Assembly (NCBI RefSeq): GCF_001649575.2
Contig: NC_051431.1
Location: 21,333,423 to 21,397,422 of the forward strand
Reading direction: 5' to 3'
Length of the DNA: 64,000 bases
Source: Kryptolebias marmoratus
Lineage: Eukaryota; Chordata; Actinopteri; Cyprinodontiformes; Rivulidae
Positions 22,331 through 33,800 of this stretch are shown here, in pieces. The notes under the pieces are model-generated. The model worked only from the letters and a program-made list of their open reading frames with translations. It did no database searches and was not told where the DNA came from. Every line of letters begins with the position of its first letter. The first letter of the stretch is position 1. The translations under genes were made by a program, and so were the position numbers.

Positions 22331-23442
22331 TTGGCCTGAGTACATTCATCCTCAGTGATGAGAAAAGAAGGAATGCAGCATGACTTTTGCTTTGCTCCAA
22401 TGAAACGCCACGAACTGATAGAGCAGAGGTCCCCCTCAGCTCAAAACAGACACAAAAATGAACTGTTCTGCAAGGAAACACATGAAAAACGTGTCTATTT
22501 ACACTGTGGTCCAAAAACATGCACCAACCTGGACAAAAGACTATAGGATAAAATAATTTGGTTTAAAAAAAATGGATGTGAAAACAAGTGAAAGAATGTG
22601 AACAGAAGTCTTGTGATTTTGAGCTTCAGTTGTAATTCTGATAATGTTTTGTTTTCTGAAGATGACTTTATTTGCATCCACTAGCACATCTGTCAACTGA
22701 GTGGTTAGAGATAAATTGCAGACACTATTTAGCATTACAGTAATACTAATCTTTCTGAGAAAGTCCCTAACTTATTTACAACTTGTATTTCTTTTCTAAG
22801 TCTAAAAAATATGTTACAAAGTAGCTACATTGCTACAGATCACAATCCTATTTTGGTTTCAAAAGAATGAGAACGTTTATGTGGGTAACAGGGGAGATGT
22901 TGTTTTCTTAGCTTTACACAGTGAATACATTTGTCTTCTGTTTTGTCCCTGTTATTACTTGGACGCTACTGTGATAGCGTAGGACAGAAAAGACTGTGTT
23001 AAAGAAAATAATCGAGAAAGATTCAGAAAATGAAAAACAACTCCATATGCTGTTACGGCGTCTTGACACTTGACACTGTAATACCGAAGTAAAAAAACAA
23101 AAAGTTCTTGAGATTAACCATTGTCTTCTATTTATTTATTTACAGCTTACACAATATTTCTTTTGTTCTGCAGCAGAAAACAACCCTCTGATGTAAGAGC
23201 TTTGTGTTCACTGTAAGATGATCCTCAACAATCACATGAAGCGTTGCACAAGGAAGTCAGTTTAAATCCCCATTGCCTAACTTTGACATAACAAAAGGAT
23301 GACTAACGAAAGTTCAGTGAATAGCAGCAGTGTTCTGTTCTCCTTTTTCATTCAGAACCCTCCATCCATCATCATATCAAACTAGCTTATGTCACAAGGG
23401 TTCCTGGTGCTTTAATCTCTCTTGTGTATCACTTCTGACGGA
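22331..23442. other. intergenic / tirap 3' flank
   Basis: No exon is visible. On the minus strand AATAAATAAA (23,131-23,140) lies about 300 bases past the tirap stop and is the likely polyadenylation signal of that gene. Confidence 0.6.
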
Positions 23443-25928
23443 TTAGCTGTCGTGCTCTGACACCACTTTGCCTTCTTGCGTGCCGCCACCTCCGGCTAAT
23501 CCACAGCTCAAGCCCGCCGAGATGCAACTGAGTTTCATTTCATTTTGAACCAGGTTTTCCAGGACTAAGGAAGAAAAGAAGTGGAAATCATTAGAAACCA
23601 AGCCGTTTGCAAGAAGACTGGAAAAGCTGCATTGGATTGTTTGCAAGCTTCGAGTCTAAAAGGACTTTTTTAAAGTGATGTTCTGTCAAGTAGTTATTAG
23701 TAGCTTCTTAACGGCTGTGACATCAGTCATAGGGCACAGATTATGGAGAAAAGGGCAAAAGTCTTCATCCGGGCTAGCTAATGACATGGTTCCAAACATT
23801 TCATAACTCTAGACTGGAATATCATCAGGAACTGTGACATACAGCAGCTCAGTTTAAATTGATTACTTACGCCTGTGCACTGTCTTGTTGACCATACTGA
23901 AGCCTTGGTCTGGGTACTTGCTCAGGTCAATGTAGTAGTAGAACTTCAGTTCCTGCGGGTACTGAGCGTGGGGCAGGTTCTGCAGCACGGGAATCATTCT
24001 GTTGGACATGGGTCCCTCTGACAGAGCCTGGTGCATCATATAATTGCACCAGTCGTCCTGCACAAAGCTGGGGGTGATGAGCAGAGCCTGTATGTGGCTC
24101 TCCCTCACTGCCTGGCAGAACTCTGTGAAAACGGCTCCTCCTGGACAGGTGTCCCTTTGCCACAGGAAACACCTGAGACTGCGGGGCGCCTCCTCCAGGA
24201 ACAAGACCAGGCGCGTGGCCTCTTCGATGTCGGTGAGGGCCGAGCTGTGGCACACAAACACGTCGTACTTTCGTCTCCATCTCAGCTCTGAGCTCAGCGC
24301 GACATTTGACTGCTGTGGTTTAAAACGGTCTGTCCTTACGGACGGTGATGTAGATGAAGACAGCGCTGAGACACTGCTGATGGACACCACTGGGTCTTCA
24401 CCATCCTTGCTCCTGTCATGTTGGGTTGATTTAGTTTTGCCAGATTTTAAAATTTTTTGGAACCAACCTGTAAGCCAAGTAACAAAAACAATATGTTTAA
24501 TTGATGACTTGATTGCGGGTTTTCAGACTAACAAATGTAATGTGTCAAGTAATGCAAACTTGAATGACTGCACGTTGCCCTCCATCATGCATTCCAAGGT
24601 TTCAAACAAACACGTCACACAATCAGTTAGTGCTCAGAGTATGTGTTGTGAAAAACTCTCAGCTACTACCACACCAAATTTTTAGCCGAGTATCTGTAAA
24701 ATTGATCAGGTCATGAACATTTTTTGTGTTTGCTAAAGTCAGTGAGCAGCAGCAGCAGTGACATTGGCTTGACTCAAAAAGTTTATCAGGTTTAGCTGTA
24801 CGTCCTGGGATCACTTTCTGAGAGTTTCATTAAATTGATTCATGAAAAGTGAACAAACACAGGGACACACATAAACAAGTACCAGATTGTCCATCTTTCA
24901 TGGTAGCTGGTGATCAAAATAGAGAACAGTGTGTCAAAGGTGATAAAATACAAATTTTCACACCAAATGAGCAAAATAGGCATTCCACAAGGTTCAATTT
25001 TAGAATCATTGCTCTTTTTGCTCACCTGAAAGTTGTATTTTTAGTGCCAATGTACAACTTTACTGAATCGGCAAATAGTATAATCGTGTCACAGTGGTTT
25101 AAGAATCATTTATTTTGCCTCTAAATTGCACCAAGATGAAAAGTCTTCAATAATTTTACTGTTGTCACGGATCAAAAGGAAATCCTAAAAGTCGACGAGT
25201 TCAAATATTTGGGGGTTGTTTTGGATCCACATCCTAAATTTGAGCCTCATAATAGATAAGGGGCTACAGCCATTAAAATACATCTTTAGGAATTACAGTT
25301 TTAATATCAGACTTAAAAAAAAAAGACAGAAAGAGGAAGAACATCATAAGTATATCTTAAGAAAAAGGAAGGATTATTTAGTGGAGCATCGTGGGTGTCT
25401 GGCTTAGTCTGCTTTTCTGCTTGAATGAAACACTTTGTAGAAGGGTTTACATGCTGTCCAAAAGTTCAAAAACACCACTCTCTCTGCTACTGAACGATCC
25501 AGATCCAGTTCCAGAGCTTAAATGGGCTTCTGAAGGAGTCGTCCAGCTTCCAGCTCTACACACCAGCACAGAAAACAGCTATCACATACTTCTAACACAT
25601 GACCACTGCATTGTGTTACATAAACTGATGGGCCAGCGACTCTTGCACTTCCTGTGGAAACCAGTGAGGTTTCAGATCTAATTTCTTGTGCTGCTGCATT
25701 CATGGTTATTTATAGACGTTAATCCCTTCCAGTTGATCCACAAGACATGCGGGGGGGGGATCCCAACAATTTCTACCATACGTTTTGTGTATGGGCAGTT
25801 TCCATCCAATTACTGACAAATAGCTTAACGTACAGTTAAGATAGATACAGTAGTTAATGATTTCAGATAAGCAAAATAAAAAACATTGATTGTAATGTTT
25901 ACATGAGACGTCTTTGCTCACCATGCAT
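23443..25928 (-). CDS. tirap: TIR domain-containing adaptor protein (TIRAP/Mal)
   Basis: TIRAP bridges Toll-like receptors to MyD88 at the inner face of the plasma membrane. Coding exons, in transcript order, are 25,922-25,928 (only ATG CAT G), 23,871-24,467 and 23,443-23,564. All junctions are GT-AG and the 726 bases join in frame to 241 residues; mammalian TIRAP is about 220-235. The basic N-terminus (MHGWFQKILKSGKTK) fits the phosphoinositide-binding part of the family. A Ser-rich linker follows, then the TIR domain from about residue 70 (YDVFVCHS, box 1). The BB loop (LRCFLWQRDTCPGG) has the signature Pro at about 111, and the conserved DDWCNYMM motif follows. The C-terminal exon continues the last TIR helix (NKTVHRLLENLV). 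The start exon is inferred from the donor ATGCATG|GTGAGC and the family-like MxGWF start. The frame at 24,390 that begins with GTG is not a start. Intron 1 holds two repeat fossils. The gene is head to head with srpra. Confidence 0.93.
24640..24860 (+). repeat. Dispersed 'GCGGCCAT' repeat family, copy 9 (tirap intron 1)
   Basis: 'GTGTTGTGAAAAACTCTCAG', 'CTACTACCACACCAAATTTT', 'GAGTATCTGTAAAATTGATC', 'TGACATTGGCTTGACTC' and 'GAGAGTTTCATTAAATTGAT' follow the family order. Confidence 0.8.
24880..25270 (+). mobile_element. Non-LTR retrotransposon RT fossil (tirap intron 1)
   Basis: Plus-strand frames give 'GIPQGSILESLLFLLT' (RT domain B/C entry, usually GVPQGSVLGPLLF) near 24,978 and VDEFKYLGVVLDPHPKFEPH-like sequence near 25,190-25,245 (the RT palm/thumb region). 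Frameshifts and the short distance between the two blocks show a decayed, internally deleted copy. The clade is not resolved. Confidence 0.7.
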
Positions 25929-27842
25929 GTTGTTAACACCATCATGCCTGTTCAGGTAAACTCCAGAGTTCTTCGTGTGAAATGATACATGGCGCTCCTT
26001 TTTGCGAAGGCTGCATAACGCAGAGGCAGTGGCTGAACAGACTGAAGCAAACACAAAGTAACTGAGATCACCCTGAAAGAAGAGGAAGTTACTGTTTGCT
26101 GGAAGAGACGCCCAGATCTGCGCACTCCGATTTCAAATGCAAAGTCCTTCGAATTCTACACTTGACTAAGCAGTGTGTAAATCCTTTGTTTAAAAAAAAA
26201 AAAAAAAAACACACACACATGGCCAAAAAGACACGTTCAGTTCGGCACAGCTGGACATCTGGGTGCCCAAAACAAATAACACTTCACTGGTTAGGATATG
26301 AATACATTTTTTATGCCCTTCTACCTTAAAGAATTAATAACAGGAGAAGGAAAACAGAAGTCTTCAATTTTGTGACGGCGAGGCAGCAAACAATACAACT
26401 TTTATTGTTACAATTTAATTGAACTTTTCTTTTGTTTTTAGCGGATACAGTGTTAAATTAACCTCAGTGTGAATATATTTTTGCAACGTTGATAAGACGG
26501 ATTTTATCTTACATAACCAATAGCACTTAATATTTAACAGAAATAATACAAAGGTACATTAAAATTTAAAGAACTTTAAATGAAACATTTAACACTGAGA
26601 TCCATTATTAAAAATATATCTGTGGGCTCGAGCACACCCAGAGTAAACTGCTTTTGGCCCCCACTATCAAACCTTTGACTTGATACAAGTACAAAGTCTT
26701 ACATTTATGATGGCATGCTTTAGTGTACCTGCAACGATAACCCGTGCATCTTTGATATGTTATACAATACGTCCAGTGCTATCCAACAACATTCTGCTTT
26801 CCAGTTTTAACATTTACCCTGGTTGCAATGGGCTGTTTAGACTAATAAATAAAAAATGACATCAGTAATCTTCCAATTGTTGTGTGCAGAGAATTCATTT
26901 CACGGTCAAGGGACAAATAAAGTGTGGTGTCGAAACGAAATTCTTATTGTAAAAAATTAGGGGGTTGGGGGAGTGTAGATGTGAAAACGTTGAGTTATTA
27001 AATTGTGGATGAATTCAGTTCAGAAAAGAATTGCTAATGCTGTGCCTAAAAATGGAACTCTGTTGTAAAAAAAATCATTCAGGCAGTTATAAATTAAGTA
27101 AGAATATAAAGTGCGAAACACACTTCTGCTTTTCACTTCCCTTATTAACACAAGTGTCTATGGCGATTCTATTTTGAAATATTTGTTTTATTTAATGGCA
27201 GGTTCGTATGGAGGACAGCAATTCATTTGTCACACTATTTATTGATTCCGTAATTCATTTCTTAATTAATTTCCTTTTTTGAATTTATGAATTTAGTGTT
27301 GGTTTTGGCAGTTTCAGTACTCGGTAGATTTCACTGCTAGGATAACCTCCAGGGGAAATTCCCTAAAGCTGAAGTATTTGGACGAAGGAACAGATTTTGT
27401 AACTTTCATGTTCAGAAATAGCACGATTACCCCGGCAACCTAGATTGCCGAAAAAGTGTATTAAATGTAGTTAAAATTAAAAGTAACTTAAAATCATTTC
27501 GTTTTTAGGAGTACCGTGAGTTTTGGCTTTTAGAGTTAGAAAAACATTTAAAAACGGGCTTCTCGTAGCGGAGTGCCGTTTCCGGTGCAACACCGGAAGA
27601 GAACGTCACTTCCTGTCGGATCATCTGACGTGTCTAAAACAGTTTTCCACCGGTGTTGGGTTTGTGCTCGGGGATATTTATCGTACCTATTATTGTTTTC
27701 TGGTAAGAATTGAGGGTTTACCGCCAGGCAGTGCTTACATTAAAGTTACAGAAGCATTCGTGTTTTCCCCGCGGGCTTCCGTTTTCCCTTGTTTATCTCT
27801 TAATGTGTTTTTTATTATTAAATCCAGATACGTGGTGACAAG
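25929..27842. other. tirap-srpra intergenic region
   Basis: The spacer between the two divergent start codons. It is AT-rich from about 26,300 to 27,480 and becomes promoter-like from 27,560. There is no trace of a FOXRED1-like exon. The 5' untranslated exon of tirap should lie here, but I cannot place it. Confidence 0.6.
27560..27842 (+). promoter_or_regulatory. srpra promoter / 5' UTR with ETS-type sites
   Basis: A cluster of likely core sites: TTTCCGGT (27,579-27,586), ACCGGAAG (27,592-27,599) and CACTTCCTG (27,607-27,615), which match ETS/GABP sites in both orientations. TGACGTG (27,626-27,632) matches an ATF/CREB or USF-like site. There is no obvious TATA box. ETS plus CRE motifs are typical of housekeeping promoters, which suits srpra. 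The transcription start is not defined by the sequence. Confidence 0.55.
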
Positions 27843-30800
27843 ATGCTGGATTTCTTCACCATCTTCAGCAAAGGGGGGATAGTGTTGTGGTGCTTTCAGG
27901 GAGCCGGGGTCACTGAGTCTTTCACGGGGCCAGTGAACGCCCTGATCCGCTCGGTGATCCTTCAGGTGAGCCGCAGACAGATAAAAGACTTATTTTTTTA
28001 TTCTTTTGAGGCGGTTGTGTCGGGTCGTCAAACTGTCAGCGCGGCTTAGCTAATGCTAAGCTAATGCTAACGGTTAGCAGACACGAGCGCCTAGCGTCAG
28101 GCTAATTGTGGAAGTAAACAAACTGCTTTTAGGATTTGGAGAACTAAGAGCCGCCTCGCGTTGCTGAGTTTTAATAAAAACCTCTTTCTACAATGACTTT
28201 ACTCACGTTTGGAGACCACATCTATAACCACACGTTGAGCTCATGTTTATGTGTCAGCTGCATTGTTGTTGTTAATTTTTCCCTATCCCATAGGAGCGGG
28301 GTGGGAACAACTCATTTACCCACGAAGCTCTGAGTCTGAAATACAAGCTGGACAATGAGTTCGAGTTGATTTTTGTGGTAAGTCCGTGAAGTGCACGCCT
28401 CAGCGACTATAATGGAACCATGTAGTCCACAGGTTCACAAGCTTTATTTTTCTCTTGTTCGTTTCTCCGTCTGTGGCTGCCCAGGTGGGTTTTCAAAAGA
28501 TCCTCACGCTGACCTACGTGGACAAGTTTATAAGCGATGTCCAGCGTCACTTCAGGGACCGCTATAAGAACGAGCTGGAGCAGAAGGACGCCATGAAGCT
28601 TCTCAACGGCACCTTCGAGTTCGAGGACGCCTTCAATGAGCTCCTCAGGTAAACACACACACACCAAAATCCAACTCTCTTACAGCTGATTCCTGTATTT
28701 AGTAAGACGGTAGTTTTGCAAACTTGTCTGACGCTACCAACTTCTTGGTAATGTGCGAGCCCTATATCAGGTTGTTAAGACTGATTAACACTGTTGGAAG
28801 TGTTGCAGTGTTTATGTTAGTCTGGTACATGTTCACAATTTGCCGCGTTTTTAAGTTACGCTAACGAAACCCCACTGCAGTACTGTTCCAGTGTCCTGTA
28901 ATACAATAATGCCTTGTTTTTTTGTCCTTTTTTGTGTGTAAACCTGCGGTAAAAGATGAAAGAACGATCTGTGTATGGTTTACTATAGCGGCACATACAT
29001 TAGTTTATAACACAAAGATTTAACGGAACTGTTTACATCAGATTTATTTGTCTTTGGTGATCTGATCACAAGTGGGCGGCTTTTTGTCCGATCTTTTTAC
29101 ATTTCGCAACATTCAGGGCCCTCGATAATCGTTCCGTGAGCCATTTGTTGACCGCTCTGATCGAGGTCAAGACAAACAGGGTAATCTTGACATCCGTGGT
29201 GCACTTCAGTTCAGTTTATTTATATAAGTGTTCATAAAATTCCTCTCCAAATCATAAATCTAATTCAACTACAAACAGTTAATCCAATCAAACTATAGGT
29301 GAATGCAGTCATCAGTATGTTCCAAAATGCTAACAAGTCAAAAGTGGTTTAAAGAAGACAGCAGACTGCATCAAAACATCCCTTATTCAGGGAGGAGACG
29401 GTGGAAAGGAACGACCCCTTCTTAACAAGAACGATCCTCCAGCAGAACCAGGGTTCAGGATGCGCGTCCGCCTGGCTTGGCCGCGTGGGACACTGACACA
29501 GAAGTGTTGGACCAGGCGTAGTTTCTATGGGAAGAGAAATGGGGAACACTCGAGCCTAATGGGTGTAAGAATTGAAAATGTGTCAAAAGGTAGTTCTGAA
29601 AAACCAAGCTCCATTTTACATTAAGGATCTTCTTGTTTTTTTTTTTGTTGTTGTTCTTTTTAACCAACAGAGCTCTTTGCTCTTCTTAGTTTTTAAAAGC
29701 AGAATGGGACACAGAGCTTTCAGTTATCAGTTTCTTTGTGGATCCAAGTTCCTGTTTCTGTCCCTGAGACACTCTGTCTACTTAAAGACTTTCCTTTCTG
29801 ATCAGTCCTATAGTCAGGGTTGGTTTGGGTTTCCTGAGCTCTCCTTTAGTTCTGCTGCTAAAGGCTGAGACTGCTAGAGGACAGACTGACCACATTTCCT
29901 CTCTCCGCTGCTGTCTTCACTCTCTCTTAGTCTCCATATTTGTATTTGCTTTAAAGTTCCTCCTTTAAGCATAGCCAGGTCAGGTGAGGTTTGTTTCCTG
30001 TGGATTTTTTTTGCTTTAACCCGGTGCCTCCTCTGAGACAGAAAATCTGAAACCTGGAAGGCTCCTTATTATTGATTCCTACGTCAAATCACATGGCTCT
30101 TTTCTACACAAAGGATCAGAGGTTCTGCTCTGAGCTACACCAAAGCCGTTTTTCCATTGTCCCGTCTCAACACGACTCCATTTGCCCTCACTCGGCTCTA
30201 CTCGGTGTCAGTGGGCTTCCATTTAGCTGCGGTCCGCCGCAATGTGGGCAGGCCGCTGGAAATTTACCACCAACAGGTACATAAGTGAAATAAAGTCACA
30301 AAACACTCACCATTCTGTGCCTCGGTTTCCAAAAAGTGCTGTAGCCGAGGCCACCGTCCTTCTGCCGGTCGGAGCCTGTAAATGAATTCTGCTGTCAGCC
30401 ATCACAGCAACAACAGTGTGGATATATTATATATTTCAAAAGTAAATAACTAAAACGAATGCTGCAGTTGGGAGGTTTTTAAAATGGTGGCTTCCTTGGG
30501 AAGAAGACCCCCCCTCGCGATTGTCGTCACTCTGTGGCCAATCAGTGACCTGCAGTCTGCTGACGACAAATCTTCAGCTCAACTCGTTTGGTTCTACGAA
30601 CAGAACCGAGGGCCAATCTCAGTCAATATTTATTGAAAACATACACAAATTAACCCTGGTCTTAGATGTAATGAGTCAAATCTTTCATATGTAAATATCA
30701 GTTACCTTTTCCCAGTTACACATTATACAGAATTTAAAACAAACATACTTTAATGAACAAATAACAATAAATCAAACTAAAAAGACACATCATTAGCATT

Positions 30801-33800
30801 CATTTTTCTCCTTTAAAGCAGCTAAAAAGCTCCTAACAAAAACCTGAAGATACAGCTACAAACATTTAACTTTGAAACAAGAAGACGATACAGTAAAAGA
30901 TCATATACTTTAAAGCTGAGTCGTCATTACTCTGATGCACATTGACTCAAGTCAGATACCAGATATCATTTCTTGCCTTCAAGTTCATCAACAACAGCGT
31001 GTTCGGTCCCATTTGCTCCTCTGTTGCCTTCTCCACGTCAAAATCAAAGATGACTGAGAAAATTCAACTTTTCGACTTTCTTGGCTTTGACGAAACTGTC
31101 ACAGGAAGACGTCACTAAACAAAATGAGAAGTGATAGACGCTCGATCCATCACAAACCGGAGGGCCGGATAAAATAATATTTAAATGTTATGAAATGTTA
31201 CCAAGGGTCCGGATCTGGCCCACGGGCCTTGAGTTTGACACATGTGCTCTGAGCTCTGACCTGGGAATGACACTTCATCCGACTTAACTGATCCAGCTGC
31301 AAATCTGAAAACCCAGTAGGGTTTGTTACAGGTGCTCAGTCACTAGACTAAGCACCAGCAGCTGTACGAGCTAATAACATTGTATTTTTATGTATTCAAA
31401 CATTGTAGAAAAGTATTTTCAATAACAGGGGCTGTGATGCTGATTTGAGATATTAACTGACAAAAGTGCAAATAGTTTATTACTGCAGCTACTGCCACGT
31501 GTTATGCAACTCTTAAATAATAATAATAAACTCTTAATGACACTCAACTATTTCGACCCCAGAATGGCGGAGGAGAGCAGTAAAGGCCGAGGCCCCGCCC
31601 CCATGAGGTCCTTCAAGGAGTCGGAGAAATCCCAGAAAACTGTGAAGTCAATGATTGAGACGAAGGGTGGGGACAAGGGCAAGGAACAGGGGGGCAAAAA
31701 GAATAAAAATACCAAAAAGGAGGGTAAGTGCTGCTCTTCACGGTACAAAATAAAAGCGAATTCTAAACGCCTATCGCGTCAAACGTCGGACTTGTAATGT
31801 CTTCCAGCTCCCGCAGCTGAGCCTGTCAAAGTGGACCAGGGCAAGACTCCGCCCACTGGCCAGAAGACGGTTGTGAATGGTAACCAGGGTTTGACCCCTG
31901 AGGAAATCCTGCAAAAAAACCGAGAGAACTTCATCCGCAAGCGCATGGGAACGTCCGAAAAACCCAAGTACTTCTTTTTTTTTTTTTTTTTACTCAACTG
32001 ACACACACACACAAAAATATAATCAGCAGCATCAGAGCAGTTATACTAATCCTTTTTTTTTTCTGATATCTGTGCTCGCAGCAAGTCCCCAAAGCCTCAA
32101 AAGCCAAGAGAGAAACAAAATCGTGTTTGGAACAACGGCGGCAGCAGCACCAAGGAGCTGGATTACAGCAAGAACGGCGCCGCCTCTCCCGGTGACGGTG
32201 AAAAGAGCCCGGAGGCGCAAATCAGCCCGGTACGTGCACGCTCTGCTCCACGTTTCCGAGGTTTCCGAGGCGCCGAGTCGCCTGCGTTACTCCCCGTTCG
32301 TGACGCGGAAGTTAAAGGTGTTGGATTTGTTGTTTCAGGACATGCAGCTCAACTCCATGAAAGGAGACCTGCTGTCTGTGGACTACGAGTCCAGTGATGA
32401 TGAGGAGGAGGAGGAAGAGGAGGAGGAGGAGGGAGTGGTTGTCAGTGAAACGAGCAAGACGAGGTAACAGAGTGTTTACTTTAGAGTCTGTCGGGCATTC
32501 GGGAGTTTGTTCCAGGTGTAAGTTGTAACCTCGAACATATTTTTTTATTTCCCTCAGCCCCAAAAAGGGCGGCGGCTTTAAGGGGATGTTCGGGATGTTG
32601 AAGGGTCTGGTGGGCTCCAAGAGCCTGTCGCGGGAGGACATGGAGCCGGTGCTGGAGAAGATGAGGGACCACCTCATCGGTACGTTTTTTTTTTTTAACG
32701 CAGTCTGAATTCCGCAGAGCTGCGCTGTTTGCTAAGCGTTGTGGGGTTTGTTTGTTTTTTTTTTCTTTTTTCTGGCACCGCAGCGAAGAATGTAGCAGCC
32801 GACATCGCCTCGCAGCTGTGTGACTCTGTTGCCAAAAAACTGGAGGGAAAAGTCATGGGCACATTCACCAGTAAGTACACTTTTATTATAGCTACTTGCC
32901 GCAAGCACAAGCCTGATGGTTGGCTTCTTTCGAGAACTGTCAACATAAACAAGGTGATTACAACCATGTATTTTAGCCATGATTATCATGGGAAAACAAC
33001 AACGAAAAAACCCTTAAATAAGATCTTCCGCTCAGTTTTATTTGCACAGAATGCCTTTGAAAATGCTGCTCTGTGGAGATTTGTGCATAAAGTAGAAAAC
33101 AGCCCTCCCAGTTGCTGACTTTCACACTTGGCAGATGCGTGATAGCGTTTTGGTGTGTGAGAAATCTATTATTCTTTCTCTGTGTGTGTGTAGCTGTGGC
33201 CTCAACTGTAAAGCAGGCCCTGCAGGACTCGCTGGTGCAGATCCTGCAGCCCAAGCGCAGGGTGGACATCCTAAGAGATGTCATGGAGGCGCAGAGCCAG
33301 CGCCGGCCTTTCGTCATTACGTTCTGTGGGGTCAACGGAGTTGGCAAGTCTACTAACCTGGCAAAGGTGAGTTTGATGGTTTGTGCACTGTTGAATATTC
33401 CACCGCGTCTCTTTGTTACTGTAAACACCGGACAGTTACATTAGTGTCTTTAGTTCTGTTAAATGCCAAATAATGGGGTTGAGTAACTCGTAAATCCAGA
33501 CACTTCCTGTAGATATTTCAGTTGTTTGGGGAGGGGAATATGCCGACAGACCGTGACCTTCAGCGTGCAGCAGGGCGGCTCACAGCCGAGCGTGAAGCGG
33601 TTCTGTTCTCAGCTGGTAAAAGGTGGAATGCCGGCCGGGGAAGAGTCTTTGTTCATGTATCTCTGGGGCTGTTGTTCACGAGTGATGGTAGGATGGAGCG
33701 GGAGACGGATCGACGGAATAGGGCCTTACTAAAGTCTTCACCCCATCTATGCAAACAAGTTGAGATTTATTCTATGATTTTGTCAACAGCGGCTTTCTCT

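Noticed and set aside
24044..24685. 213-codon plus-strand frame opposite tirap
   Set aside because: It is the antisense shadow of the tirap TIR exon; its composition and lack of family match fit a shadow.
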